This document shows positions 1 through 9,270 of a stretch of DNA of 58,637 bases, in pieces. The stretch is taken from assembly GCA_029262315.1 (NCBI GenBank), contig JAJCZP010000248.1, positions 1 through 58,637 on the forward strand, given 5' to 3'. The number at the start of each line of letters is the position of its first letter. The first letter of the stretch is position 1. The stretch is from Deltaproteobacteria bacterium. Lineage in GTDB: Bacteria; Desulfobacterota; Binatia; UTPRO1. The notes below the pieces were generated by a model that ran no database searches, was not told where the DNA came from, and was given only the letters and a program-made list of their open reading frames with translations. Made by a program: the position numbers and the translations under genes.

Positions 1-2491
1 CGCGCTCCAGCGTGGTGAGCTGCCCACGGGCCCGTTCTACCCCCGACTCGGGCATCCCCGCCAGTCTTGCGACCTCGACGCCGTAGCTTCTGCTGGCCGG
101 TCCGGCCACGATACGCCGCAGGAACACGATGGAATCCTGCCATTCCCGTACTGCCACAGAGTAGTTCCTGAGTCGGGGGCGCTCCTCGGCCAAGGCCGTA
201 AGTTCGTAAAAGTGCGTGGCAAAGAGGGTTTTTGCCCCGGGACCCTGGTCGTGCAGATACTCGGTGACGGCCCAGGCGATCGCAATGCCGTCGTACGTAC
301 TGGTTCCGCGGCCGATCTCGTCGAGCAGAACCAGGCTTCGGTCGGTCAGCTCACGCAGGATATTCGCGGTTTCTCGCATTTCGACCATGAAGGTCGAGTC
401 CCCGGCAGTCAGATCATCCGACGCACCAACCCGCGTAAAGATGCGGTCCACAATCCCGATCTCCGCGCTAGCCGCCGGAACGAAGCTCCCCGCCTGCGCC
501 AACAGGACGATGAGGCCCACCTGCCGAAGGTAGGTGGACTTACCCGCCATGTTCGGCCCGGTGATCAGCATGATCTGCTGTGAGTCATCGAGCGTGCAGT
601 CATTGGGAACGAAGGGTTCGGCCGAATGCATTGCCTCCAAGACTGGATGGCGACCCTCTTGGACGATGATGGCGTTCCCCTCGCCGATCTGCGGTCGGAC
701 GTAGCCGCGATCGTGGGCAAGTTCGGCGAGTCCGCCCATCGCATCCAAGCCGCCGAGCGCCGTGGCGTTGGCACCAAGCGCCCTCTGAAACGCCGCGGCC
801 TCCTCGACCAACTCGGAGAAAATCTCCCCTTCGAGCTGTCGCAACCGCTCCTCCGCACCAAGAAGTCGGCGCTCTTGCTCCTTCAGCTCGGTCGTCACGA
901 AGCGCTCGGCACCGGCGAGCGTCTGCTTCCGGACATAGTCCTCGGGAACGGAGGCGAGGTTCGCCTTCGTGACTTCGATCGCGTAGCCGGAGACGCGATT
1001 GTATTTCACTTTGAGCGAGCCGATACCCGTCCGCGTCCGCTCGCGGGCCTCCAACGCCACCACCCATCCCTTGCCGTCTCGCGCCAGCTCGCGCAGCTCA
1101 TCGACCTCTGCATGGCAGCCGGTACGCACGACGGGCCCCGCGCGCACTGTCGCTGGTGGGTCGTCGACCAGGGTCGCTTCGATCCGTCCGACGAGGTCCT
1201 GCAATGGATCGAGGGAACAGGCGAGGTCCCCCAGAAGTCCCGTCGCCGAGCTGGCACGCTCGCGCACATTCTTGATGCGCGTGAGCGCCGTCGCGAGGCG
1301 TGCGAGGTCGCGTGGGCTCGCGCGCCGAGCCCCGATGCGTCCGGCGAGTCGCTCCACGTCGCCCATGCCGGCGAGGGCCTCGCGTATATCGGCGCGCAGC
1401 CCCACATCCTCCACGAGAACCTCGACGGCGTCGAGCCTCCGGGCGATGGCATGACAGGAGGTGAGCGGACTCAGCAACCAGCGTCGCACGGTGCGACTTC
1501 CCATCGGGGTCACTCCACGATCGACGAGACCGAGCAGCGATCCACGACGCTCGCCGTGTGGGCCGTACACGACATTGAGATTCATCCGCGTCACTTCATC
1601 GAGCGCCAAGGTGTCTCTCGGGTGACAGATCTCCGGCGCCCGAAGATGGCCGAGTGTTCCGCGATACGTCTCACGTAGATAGCTCCGCAGGCCACCAAGG
1701 GCAGCGTGCCCCGCCGAGCCGATCGTACCGGCCGTGTCGGCGTCCACCGTGGCCAACCACTGGAGTGCGTCGTCGGCATCGCACCAGGAGCGTGGCATGC
1801 GACTCTTGAAGATCCGAGGCGTGCGATCGAGCAGATGCTGCAGCTCAGGCGCGTCGTTGGGGAGAACCAACTCGCGTACGCCGAGGCGGTTGATCTCCTC
1901 CGCCAAGGCATCCAGCGTCTCACGCCGTGCCAGCTGGTCGGCGTCGGCGACGTCTGGAGACTGCGCATACTCGAAAATTCGCAGCTCCCCCGTCGAGACG
2001 TCCGTCACCGCGAGACCGAAACCAGCTTCGCTTTCCCCGAGCACCGCCAGAAAGCTCGGCGTTCGTGGGTCCAGATTTTCTTCCTCGAGCACGGTTCCGG
2101 GCGTGATGACGCGTACGACCTCGCGCTCGACTAGCCCCTTCGCTCCGCGCGGATCCTCGACCTGCTCGCAGATGGCAACCTTCAGCCCGGCGGCCAGGAG
2201 CTTCTGAATGTAGGGCTCGACGGCGTGATGAGGAACGCCGCACAACGGGATGGGCTGCGGGTCGTTCTTGTTGCGAGAGGTCAACGTGATGTCGAGGATC
2301 GCTGCCGCGCGCTCGGCGTCCTCGAAGAACATTTCGTAGAAGTCTCCGAGGCGAAACATGAGGATGGCATCGTGATGGGCATCCTTGAGTCTCAGGTATT
2401 GGCTCAACATCGGCGTCAACTTGGGACCGGGCTTACGCGTCGCCTTGGATGCGGCCCCCTCCACCCCCGCCATGCCCTGCTCCTCGCTCAC
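1..2491 (-). CDS. mutS: DNA mismatch repair ATPase MutS (3' end cut by window edge)
   Basis: Recognises mismatches and small loops and recruits MutL. About 830 codons are visible and the C-terminus runs off the window, so only the last few tens of residues are missing. Seen: the N-terminal mismatch-reading motif GDFYEMF (Phe-x-Glu), the connector and lever domains, Walker A GPNMAGKST, Walker B LLDEIGRGTS and the switch sequence FATHFYEL. The GTG start at 2491 overlaps the upstream VWA gene's stop by four bases (GTGA), which suggests translational coupling. An in-frame ATG at 2473 is an alternative. It is the distal gene of the unit headed by mutL, so both mismatch-repair partners lie on the same strand with 13 genes between them. 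Confidence 0.97.
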   Translation of the reverse strand, partial: MSEEQGMAGVEGAASKATRKPGPKLTPMLSQYLRLKDAHHDAILMFRLGDFYEMFFEDAERAAAILDITLTSRNKNDPQPIPLCGVPHHAVEPYIQKLLAAGLKVAICEQVEDPRGAKGLVEREVVRVITPGTVLEEENLDPRTPSFLAVLGESEAGFGLAVTDVSTGELRIFEYAQSPDVADADQLARRETLDALAEEINRLGVRELVLPNDAPELQHLLDRTPRIFKSRMPRSWCDADDALQWLATVDADTAGTIGSAGHAALGGLRSYLRETYRGTLGHLRAPEICHPRDTLALDEVTRMNLNVVYGPHGERRGSLLGLVDRGVTPMGSRTVRRWLLSPLTSCHAIARRLDAVEVLVEDVGLRADIREALAGMGDVERLAGRIGARRASPRDLARLATALTRIKNVRERASSATGLLGDLACSLDPLQDLVGRIEATLVDDPPATVRAGPVVRTGCHAEVDELRELARDGKGWVVALEARERTRTGIGSLKVKYNRVSGYAIEVTKANLASVPEDYVRKQTLAGAERFVTTELKEQERRLLGAEERLRQLEGEIFSELVEEAAAFQRALGANATALGGLDAMGGLAELAHDRGYVRPQIGEGNAIIVQEGRHPVLEAMHSAEPFVPNDCTLDDSQQIMLITGPNMAGKSTYLRQVGLIVLLAQAGSFVPAASAEIGIVDRIFTRVGASDDLTAGDSTFMVEMRETANILRELTDRSLVLLDEIGRGTSTYDGIAIAWAVTEYLHDQGPGAKTLFATHFYELTALAEERPRLRNYSVAVREWQDSIVFLRRIVAGPASRSYGVEVARLAGMPESGVERARGQLTTLER

Positions 2492-4080
2492 AGTCGCTTA
2501 CGTTTGCGATCGATGTAGTCGACGAGAAGATACTCACCGAGCGTGTCGGGTCGCGTGTACAAGGCGCGGCCTCGATTGATGCTCGTCATCCGCTCGACGA
2601 AGGCGCGGAGGCTGGGACTGTCGTCGAGCATGAAAGTGTTGATGACGATGCCCATGCGCGTCACCCGCTCGACCTCCCGCAGCGTCTCCCGTGCCGCGCG
2701 CAGACTGATGCCGCCGAAGCTGAGCGGCCACTCGCAGTAGAGCCTCCCCTGCTGAAAGTAAGCCGTGGGCTGTCCGTCGGTGACAACGATCATGTGGCGG
2801 TTGCGGGCGGGCCGGCGCGACAGCAGCTCGCTCGCCAGGCGCAGTCCGTCCTGCAGGTTCGTGAAGGGATCGCCCATGTTCCAGGTGGCCTCGGGAAGGT
2901 CGCGAAGCTTGAGCTCGACCGCACGGGTGTAAAATCCGACGATCGCGAAGTAGTCGCGTGGATACCGCGATCGAATCAGGCTTTCCATGGCCAAGGCGAC
3001 TTTCTTCGCGGCGATGAATCGCCCGTCCCAGCTCATCGACCAGCTCATGTCGAGGAGGAGCACCGTCGAGGCGGTCGTGACCGCATCGGCCTCGTGTACG
3101 CGGAAGTCGCTGGGCAGCAGAGAGAGCGGCGCCCCAGCTCGGCGCGTCAACGACTGCTTGAGGGTGCCGACCAGATCAAGATGCATCGGGTCACCGTACA
3201 CGTACGGCTTGGTGGCCTCGGGCCGCAGGGTCACCGCACCCTGACGTCCGAGGTCGTGACCGCCTGGTCGATCGCGGCATAGGCTCTGGTAAATATCGCG
3301 CAGTGCCAGTTGACCGATCTTGCGAACACCTTTCGGGGACAGCACCGTTTGCCCATCGCTCTCGGTCAGATAGCTCGACTCCCGGAGGACCTGCATCATG
3401 CGCTGCAGACGCTCGAACCCATCGGCCGCCTCGTCTCCGAGCAGCTGACGGAGCTCCTCGATGGAGATCGCCGCCATATCGCCAGACGTGAGCGCCTGCT
3501 CCAAGTTGCCGAGCCGTTCGAGTTCACGCAGCAGCTCGAGCGCTTCCTCGTAGCCGAGTGATCGCGGCCCTTGGAAGATCCCGCGACTGCGTTGCTGGAA
3601 ATTTTCGAGATCGCGAATGTCATCCAGGTCTTCGACGAGATGGTCGAGTTCCGACTCGGCGATCGGCTCGATGAATCCGTGCGCCGCCGCGTGCCGGCGA
3701 AGCGCCTCGATCGCGTCGGCCAGCCCGGGCGGGAGCTGGTCGAAACGCCGTCGCGCATCCGCCGCACCGGAGGCGTCGCCGATCGCCTCCTGTTCGATAT
3801 CGAGGAGTTCGTCGAGCTTCCGTTGCTTCTCCGCAAGCGCTGAATCGATATTGACGTCCCGGGATCGTTCCTGAATCTGGCTGCGAACGCGATCGAGGAG
3901 CTCGTCGAGTCCCATGACCGGCTCGCCCCCAAGGTCCGTCCCGCGGCGCAGGAGCCAGTCCAACGCCTGTCGCAGATCGTCGGTCCGCGATAGATGCTCT
4001 CCGAGTTTCGAGAACACTTCGTCGGCATCGAAACGTATCGCCTGCCGTCCGTCCCAAACCGTGTATCGATGGATGAGCAT
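2488..4080 (-). CDS. VWA-domain protein, partner of the upstream AAA+ ATPase (ChlD/CoxE-like)
   Basis: 530 residues. The first 330 or so are mostly charged and helical. The C-terminal third is a von Willebrand A domain with a MIDAS metal site: DMSWS at 344-348, the Thr of DPFTNLQDG and the Asp of VVTDGQP. The gene lies 8 bp after the AAA+ gene, as in MoxR/ChlI-type ATPase plus VWA pairs. Those pairs usually act as metal-insertion or protein-remodelling chaperones; the substrate here is unknown. No signal peptide or membrane segment is seen, so it is probably cytosolic. Real magnesium chelatase is unlikely because no other chlorophyll or cobalamin genes are nearby. The ATG start at 4080 has only a weak ribosome site. 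Confidence 0.88.
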   Translation of the reverse strand: MLIHRYTVWDGRQAIRFDADEVFSKLGEHLSRTDDLRQALDWLLRRGTDLGGEPVMGLDELLDRVRSQIQERSRDVNIDSALAEKQRKLDELLDIEQEAIGDASGAADARRRFDQLPPGLADAIEALRRHAAAHGFIEPIAESELDHLVEDLDDIRDLENFQQRSRGIFQGPRSLGYEEALELLRELERLGNLEQALTSGDMAAISIEELRQLLGDEAADGFERLQRMMQVLRESSYLTESDGQTVLSPKGVRKIGQLALRDIYQSLCRDRPGGHDLGRQGAVTLRPEATKPYVYGDPMHLDLVGTLKQSLTRRAGAPLSLLPSDFRVHEADAVTTASTVLLLDMSWSMSWDGRFIAAKKVALAMESLIRSRYPRDYFAIVGFYTRAVELKLRDLPEATWNMGDPFTNLQDGLRLASELLSRRPARNRHMIVVTDGQPTAYFQQGRLYCEWPLSFGGISLRAARETLREVERVTRMGIVINTFMLDDSPSLRAFVERMTSINRGRALYTRPDTLGEYLLVDYIDRKRKRL

Positions 4081-4088
4081 GCCCGGCG

Positions 4089-5489
4089 TCAGTTACGATA
4101 GGAGTAGCGCCCGCCCTCGCGGTCTTTGTTGAGCTTGCCGTGTACGTGGCAGCCCTCGAGAATGAACTCGGTGGCGGCTGCGACCAGGGCCGGACTCTCG
4201 AATGGCCCGAGCGCGGTAATGGCCTCACGCAGTCCGGGGATGCCGCGCACCCCCTCCAGATAGTCGGCCGCAGGCATGCGATCGGACACCTCGACGCCAC
4301 CGCCGCCACTGAAATACTCGACGATGCTCCCCAGCGCTCCGATGTCGACCGCCCGATCGAACACTTTGAGCACCGCGCGGTTCATCAGTCGATCGATGAG
4401 ATCGTCCTCCCGCTTGTCTTCGCCGGCGTATTCAAGCTCGATCTTGCCCGCCATCGAGGGCAGGATCGCGTGCAGGTCGGTCATCCGCGGCACGATCTCG
4501 GACTCGCGACAGCGCACGGCCCGCTTCTCGGCATTCGAGACCACGCTCTCGTAATTGTTGATACTGGCACGCACGCTGACACCCGAGGCCTGATTGATTT
4601 CGTCCGAAGCCCTGGCCTCCATGGTAAGCTGCGCGAGTAACTCTTTGATGAATTCCGGCACCCGAAGCGGCCGCCCATCGCGATCGCTCGCGGGCACTTC
4701 CAGATCCACGATGGCCATCTCATCGGCGATCGTCCGTGGGTAGTGCGTTCTGATCTGGACGTCGAAGCGATCCTTCAATGGCGTGATGATGCGCCCACGG
4801 CTCGTGTAGTCCTCGGGATTGGCCGTGGCTAGGAGCACGACGTCGAGGGGCAGCCGGATCTTGTAGCCTTTGATCTGGATGTCCTTCTCCTCCATCAGAT
4901 TGAAGAGTCCGACCTGCACCTTCTCGGTGAGATCGGGCAACTCGTTGATGGCAAAGATGCCTCGGTTGGTTCGAGGGACGAGGCCATAGTGTATCGTCTC
5001 CTCATCGGCGAGGTAGCGGCCCTCCGCGACTTTGATGGGATCGATCTCGCCAATAAGATCGGCCATGGAAGCGTCAGGCGTAGCCAACTTCTCACCGTAG
5101 CGACGTTCGCGAGAAATCCACTCGACGGGAACGGCGTCGCCTGACTCCGCGATCTTGCCTCGACAGGCTTTGCAGAGCGGACGGAAGGGGTCGTCGTTGA
5201 TCTCGCACCCTGCAATAGCTGGGACGGTCTCGTCGAGCAGGCTCATCAAGCCGCGCATGATCCGGGACTTCCCCTGCCCACGCTCGCCGAGGAACACGAT
5301 GTGATGGCCGGCGAGAACGGCGTTCTCGATGTCCGGAACGACCGTGTCACCGTAGCCCACGATCTTGTCGAGGATCGGTTCCCCCGCGGCAAGGCGCGCC
5401 ATCAGGTTCCGGCGCATCTCTTCGCGCACGGACACGACCTCGTAGCCTGTCGCTCTCAGCTCGCCAATCGTCCGACTGTGTTCGTGCAC
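4089..5489 (-). CDS. AAA+ ATPase of the MoxR/magnesium-chelatase ChlI type with a Cys insertion
   Basis: About 466 residues. Seen: Walker A GERGQGKS, an acidic Walker B-like stretch in FAINELPDL, sensor-1 LLATANPEDY and the arginine-finger region RGRIITPLKDRFD, as in ChlI/MoxR ATPases. Between Walker A and B is an insertion containing GCEIN and CKACRGK, which could bind zinc. It probably remodels a target together with the VWA protein encoded 8 bp downstream; the target is unknown. The GTG at 5489 has a good ribosome site (GGGAGG, 6-base spacer). The longer ATG start at 5513 lacks one and overlaps a TATAAT sequence, so I prefer 5489. The annotation sigma-54 interacting often given to such proteins is not supported here. 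Confidence 0.88.
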   Translation of the reverse strand: MHEHSRTIGELRATGYEVVSVREEMRRNLMARLAAGEPILDKIVGYGDTVVPDIENAVLAGHHIVFLGERGQGKSRIMRGLMSLLDETVPAIAGCEINDDPFRPLCKACRGKIAESGDAVPVEWISRERRYGEKLATPDASMADLIGEIDPIKVAEGRYLADEETIHYGLVPRTNRGIFAINELPDLTEKVQVGLFNLMEEKDIQIKGYKIRLPLDVVLLATANPEDYTSRGRIITPLKDRFDVQIRTHYPRTIADEMAIVDLEVPASDRDGRPLRVPEFIKELLAQLTMEARASDEINQASGVSVRASINNYESVVSNAEKRAVRCRESEIVPRMTDLHAILPSMAGKIELEYAGEDKREDDLIDRLMNRAVLKVFDRAVDIGALGSIVEYFSGGGGVEVSDRMPAADYLEGVRGIPGLREAITALGPFESPALVAAATEFILEGCHVHGKLNKDREGGRYSYRN

Positions 5490-5511
5490 GTCAGGCCTCC
5501 CGATGCCGGTC

Positions 5512-5517
5512 ATTATA
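5512..5517 (-). promoter_or_regulatory. possible -10 element before the AAA+/VWA/mutS genes
   Basis: A perfect TATAAT lies just upstream of the preferred GTG start of the AAA+ gene and within the 58-bp gap after the HIT gene. No convincing -35 box is seen 16 to 18 bases upstream, so this is a weak candidate for an internal promoter. Confidence 0.25.
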
Positions 5518-5571
5518 GGCGGGCCGGTCGCATGGAGGGAAGCGCGCGACCAGACACCCGGCGGGAGGCGT

Positions 5572-6069
5572 TCAGGCGAAGAGCGGCTGCAATCGGTCGA
5601 ACGTGGCGTCCAGATGCTCGGACATCACTTTCACCTCCGCGACGACTGGCATGAAGTTCGTGTCGCCGTTCCATCGGGGCAAGAGATGCCAATGGCAATG
5701 GTCCTCGACGCCCGCACCAGCCGCGCGCCCGAGATTCATACCGATATTCATGCCTTCCGGCTGAAACGCACTCCACAAGACCCGCGCGGTGTGGCGTACC
5801 GCATGCTGCAAGCCGTCGTAATCCGCATCCGACAGCTGGTCCGGACGCGCCACATGCTGGGCAGGCGCCACGAGCAGATGACCGTGGCCATAGGGATACT
5901 TGTTGAGCATCACCACGGCGGAGGACGTTCGGGCAACCGTCAAGTGCCTGCGGTGCTCAGTACTATCGAGCGCGGCGCAAAAGAAGCATTCCGAAGAGGA
6001 GTCCTCGGTCCGCCCTTTGACCGCCTCGTCGATATACGTCATCCGCCACGGAGCCCACAGCCGCTTCAC
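5572..6069 (-). CDS. HIT-family nucleotide hydrolase/transferase
   Basis: 165 residues with the histidine-triad motif HCHWHLL near residue 120. This is the active site used by HIT enzymes to cleave or transfer nucleoside phosphates (Ap4A or AMP-lysine type substrates). A CFFC pair at about residues 28-31 matches the zinc-binding pair of bacterial Ap4A phosphorylase-like HIT proteins. Cytosolic; the exact substrate cannot be read from sequence. The GTG start at 6069 has a strong ribosome site (GGAGGG). The gene lies in 49- and 58-bp gaps between ihfB and the AAA+ gene on the same strand. Confidence 0.92.
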   Translation of the reverse strand: MKRLWAPWRMTYIDEAVKGRTEDSSSECFFCAALDSTEHRRHLTVARTSSAVVMLNKYPYGHGHLLVAPAQHVARPDQLSDADYDGLQHAVRHTARVLWSAFQPEGMNIGMNLGRAAGAGVEDHCHWHLLPRWNGDTNFMPVVAEVKVMSEHLDATFDRLQPLFA

Positions 6070-6118
6070 GCGTCGCCCTCCGAGGCAGGAGGATTTACGG
6101 GAGCGATGCCACCCCGCC

Positions 6119-6472
6119 TCAGACAGTGTCTCCGGGCGAAGGCGCTGGATCCGCCGGCCCCTTACCGTCGACCCGGAGCTTCAACTCCTTGCCGACCTTG
6201 AAAAATGGGACACGTTTGGCCGCGACGGGAACGATGGCTCCGGTCTTCGGGTTGCGCCCCTCGCGGGCCTTCCGATGCTTGACGACGAAGCTGCCGAAGC
6301 CCCGGATCTCGATACGCTCGCCACGAGCCAGCGCCTCGGTCATGCTATCGAACACGGCGTTCACGATGACCTCCGCGTCCCGTCCGGAGAATCGTGGATA
6401 GACGCGAATGACCTCGTCGATCAGGTCCCGCTTGGTCATGGAGCCGCCGTCCGACGCTGGATTCGTGATCAT
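6119..6472 (-). CDS. ihfB: Integration host factor beta-type DNA-bending protein
   Basis: HU/IHF-family nucleoid protein that bends DNA. The core starts MTKRDLID and contains GERIEIRGFGSF and the DNA-arm signature GRNPKTG, with the intercalating Pro retained. The sequence and the position after rpsA-sppA both match IHF beta rather than HU. I chose the ATG at 6472 (117 aa) because it has a strong purine-rich ribosome site. The family-length start at 6439 (106 aa) has none, so translation probably adds an 11-residue tail (MITNPASDGGS). The C-terminal tail after KELKLRV is Pro/Asp-rich and about 14 residues longer than in E. coli. The unit is continuous with sppA (16-bp gap). Confidence 0.93.
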   Translation of the reverse strand: MITNPASDGGSMTKRDLIDEVIRVYPRFSGRDAEVIVNAVFDSMTEALARGERIEIRGFGSFVVKHRKAREGRNPKTGAIVPVAAKRVPFFKVGKELKLRVDGKGPADPAPSPGDTV

Positions 6473-6488
6473 GCCCTCTCCCTCACGG

Positions 6489-7424
6489 TCACCGAAGCAG
6501 TGGTCCGCCGTACAAGAGTTGGAGTCCCGATACCGGCGGGCCATTAACGAGGCCACGCTCGAGTCCCAGCGCCAGGCCTTGCGCAAGCCCTCCCGGTGCG
6601 AGATCGAACAGCATCCCCCACCACCACGGAAAGTCACGCGACCGCGCATGGCTGACGCGGGGCTCGCCTTCGATCCCCCCGCGCTCGGCCGCCATCGCGA
6701 TGGCGTCTTCGAGTCCGCCAAGTGCGTCGACCAATCCGGCCTCGTGCGCCTGCTCACCCGAGTAGATCCGCCCGTCGGCCAGCTCTCGCACACGCGTGGC
6801 GTCCATGTCACGCCCACTCGCAACCGCGTTCACGAACTGCGTGTGGACACTGTCGATCATCTCCTGAAACAGCCGACGCTCCTCATCGGTGAGCGGACGT
6901 GTGGGTGAACCCATGTCCTTGTGTGCACCCGACTTGATGGTCTCGGGAGCAACGCCGACCTTCTCGAGCAGCCCCTCGAGATTGCCGAGTTCCATGATGA
7001 CGCCGATCGAGCCCGTGATGGTTCCTGGATTGGCGACGATCGTGTCGCACGCGCTCGCGATATAGTACCCGCCCGAGGCGGCCACGCCCCCGAAGGACGC
7101 AATCACTGGCTTGACCTCGCGCAGGTTGAGGATGGCCGCGTAAATTTCCTGCGATGGCGCGACGCCGCCCCCAGGCGACTCGACGCGAATCACAACGGCC
7201 TTCACTGCTGGGGAGCGCTCGAACTCCCGCAGCGCGTCGACGATGGCGTCACTTTCGGAAATGACGCCCTTGACCTCGACGACGCCGACCTTATCGCCGA
7301 ACGCCAGAGCCGAGGCGAGATCGCCGTCCGAGCCAACAGTCAGCAGGAACGCCGCGGCAAAGAATACGACGACAATGAAAGAAAGAACCGCGATGCCCCG
7401 CGCAATGGGATGCGCTCTCGCCAC
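6489..7424 (-). CDS. sppA: Signal peptide peptidase SppA (short, S49 family)
   Basis: A 311-residue membrane-anchored serine protease that digests leftover signal peptides. One N-terminal transmembrane helix (about residues 10-30) is followed by a single S49 protease domain. The nucleophile is Ser117 in AASGGYY and the general base is Lys169 in GAHKDMGS, the Ser/Lys dyad of the short SppA form. The GTG start lies 17 bp after rpsA. Adjacent to rpsA and ihfB, an arrangement also found in Deltaproteobacteria. The C-terminus ends in a hydrophobic stretch that may lie at the membrane surface. Confidence 0.95.
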   Translation of the reverse strand: MARAHPIARGIAVLSFIVVVFFAAAFLLTVGSDGDLASALAFGDKVGVVEVKGVISESDAIVDALREFERSPAVKAVVIRVESPGGGVAPSQEIYAAILNLREVKPVIASFGGVAASGGYYIASACDTIVANPGTITGSIGVIMELGNLEGLLEKVGVAPETIKSGAHKDMGSPTRPLTDEERRLFQEMIDSVHTQFVNAVASGRDMDATRVRELADGRIYSGEQAHEAGLVDALGGLEDAIAMAAERGGIEGEPRVSHARSRDFPWWWGMLFDLAPGGLAQGLALGLERGLVNGPPVSGLQLLYGGPLLR

Positions 7425-7441
7425 GTACCACCACCCGTCCG

Positions 7442-9190
7442 CTACTTGTCGACCTCGCCTTTCGCCTTGGCTGGCAGGTCCCCTTCGTCACGATCCAGTC
7501 GCGCGCCGCTGAGAATGTCCTCGAAAGAGAACTTGGAACTCTCGCGCTCGCGCTCGAGATAGCTGTCGACCTCTTCGCGTTCCTCGCTTCGCCGAAGCGC
7601 CTTGATGCTGAGGCCGATCCTGCGCTCGCGTGGCTCGACGTTGGTCACCTCGGCTTCGACAGAGGCCCCGACCTCGAAGAGCTGCCCGGGGCGCTCGACG
7701 CGCTCCGTCGACAGTTGGCTGACGTGGATCAGACCCTCGAGCCCTTCCTCGAGCTCGACGAACACACCGAAGTCGGTCACGCTCGTGACGACGCCATGCA
7801 CACGCCGGCCTACAGGATAGCGCTGCGGCATGGCATTCCAGGGGTCTTCGTCGAGCTGCTTCACTCCAAGCGAAATACGTTCGTTGTCGACATCGATGGC
7901 GAGCACGACGGCCTCGACCTCGTCGCCCTTCTTGTACATCTCGGAGGGGTGCTTGACCTTCTTGGTCCAGTGCAGGTCGGAGATGTGAACCAGCCCGTCG
8001 ATACCATCGTCGATCCCGACGAAGATGCCAAAGTCGGTCACGCTCTTCACGACGCCTTTGACGCGATCACCCACGGGATGATTGATCCGGACCATCTCCC
8101 ATGGATTGGGAGCGATCTGCTTCAGGCCGAGCGAAACACGACGATTGCCTGGATCGACTTCGAGCACGACGACCTCGACTTCGTCTCCAGCGTTCAGCAC
8201 CTTGGACGGATGACTGACGCGACGAGTCCAGGACATTTCGGAGACGTGAATCAGACCCTCGACGCCCTTCTCGAGTTCGATGAACGCGCCGTAGTCGGTC
8301 AAGCTGACGACCGTACCCTTGACGCGCATGTTCGTGGCATAGCGTTCGGCAACTGTTGCCCAAGGATCCGGGAGGATCTGCTTCATGCCGAGCGAGACAC
8401 GCTCGCGCTCCGGATCGTACTTGAGCACGACGACCTTCACCTTGTCAGCGACGTTCAGCACCTCGGACGGATGTCCGATGCGTCCCCACGACATGTCGGT
8501 GATGTGGAGCAGGCCATCGATGCCGCCAAGATCCACGAAGGCACCGTAGTCGGTGATGTTCTTCACGGTCCCTTCGAGGATGACACCCTCCTCGAGAACC
8601 TTCAGCGTTTCGTCCTTCAGCGACGCACGCTCACGCTCCATGACGGCGCGCCGCGAGACCACGACATTGCCGCGTGAGCGATTGAACTTGAGGATCGAGA
8701 AGCGGCCGCGCTGTCCGATGAAACGATCGAGATTGCGCGCGGGCCGGAGGTCGGCGTGCGAGCCGGGCAAGAACGCGGGCACACCGATGTCGACTTTCAG
8801 TCCACCCTTGACCTTACCGACGACCGTCCCTTCGATGGCGCCCTGCGCTTCGAACGCCTCTTCGATATCGCGCCACACACGGAACTGTTCCGCCTTCTGT
8901 CGCGAGAGGATGATCCCGCCGTCCTCTGAGTCCGAACTCTCGAAGTAGACGTCGATCTCGTCGCCTTCTTTGATCGAGACCGTTCCATCACGATCACGGA
9001 ACTCCTGGACGCCAATCTGTCCTTCTGATTTGTAGCCGATGTCGACGGTAATGTGATCGCGGCCAACCATGACGACGCGACCGCGGACGACCTCGCCTGG
9101 GCGAACGGACCGCAGGCTCTGCTCGAAGAGCATTCCGAAGTCCTCGACCCCGGCCTCCTCGAGCTGGTCGTGTTTTTCCTCACTAGACAA
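7442..9190 (-). CDS. rpsA: 30S ribosomal protein S1 (six S1 domains)
   Basis: 582 residues. Binds mRNA leaders and brings them to the 30S subunit. Six consecutive S1 (OB-fold) repeats are visible. The first two are divergent ribosome-binding repeats (GEVVRGRVVMVG and GAIEGTVVGKVKGG). The last four have the classic pattern DYGAFVDL/DFGIFVGI ... GLLHITD/GLVHISD ... RVSLGMKQ. The best start is a TTG at 9190, which reads LSSEEKHDQ and has a GGGGGT ribosome site six bases upstream. A longer ORF starting with TTG at 9274 overlaps the cmk stop but adds 28 residues of low-quality sequence, so I reject it. Followed 17 bp later by sppA. Confidence 0.96.
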   Translation of the reverse strand: MSSEEKHDQLEEAGVEDFGMLFEQSLRSVRPGEVVRGRVVMVGRDHITVDIGYKSEGQIGVQEFRDRDGTVSIKEGDEIDVYFESSDSEDGGIILSRQKAEQFRVWRDIEEAFEAQGAIEGTVVGKVKGGLKVDIGVPAFLPGSHADLRPARNLDRFIGQRGRFSILKFNRSRGNVVVSRRAVMERERASLKDETLKVLEEGVILEGTVKNITDYGAFVDLGGIDGLLHITDMSWGRIGHPSEVLNVADKVKVVVLKYDPERERVSLGMKQILPDPWATVAERYATNMRVKGTVVSLTDYGAFIELEKGVEGLIHVSEMSWTRRVSHPSKVLNAGDEVEVVVLEVDPGNRRVSLGLKQIAPNPWEMVRINHPVGDRVKGVVKSVTDFGIFVGIDDGIDGLVHISDLHWTKKVKHPSEMYKKGDEVEAVVLAIDVDNERISLGVKQLDEDPWNAMPQRYPVGRRVHGVVTSVTDFGVFVELEEGLEGLIHVSQLSTERVERPGQLFEVGASVEAEVTNVEPRERRIGLSIKALRRSEEREEVDSYLERERESSKFSFEDILSGARLDRDEGDLPAKAKGEVDK

Positions 9191-9270
9191 ACGTACACCC
9201 CCTGGGCATTGAGATCCCCGCCAGGCCAACGCCTCGGGACGCCTCTCATTAGCTCTCCGGCCTTGGAAGT

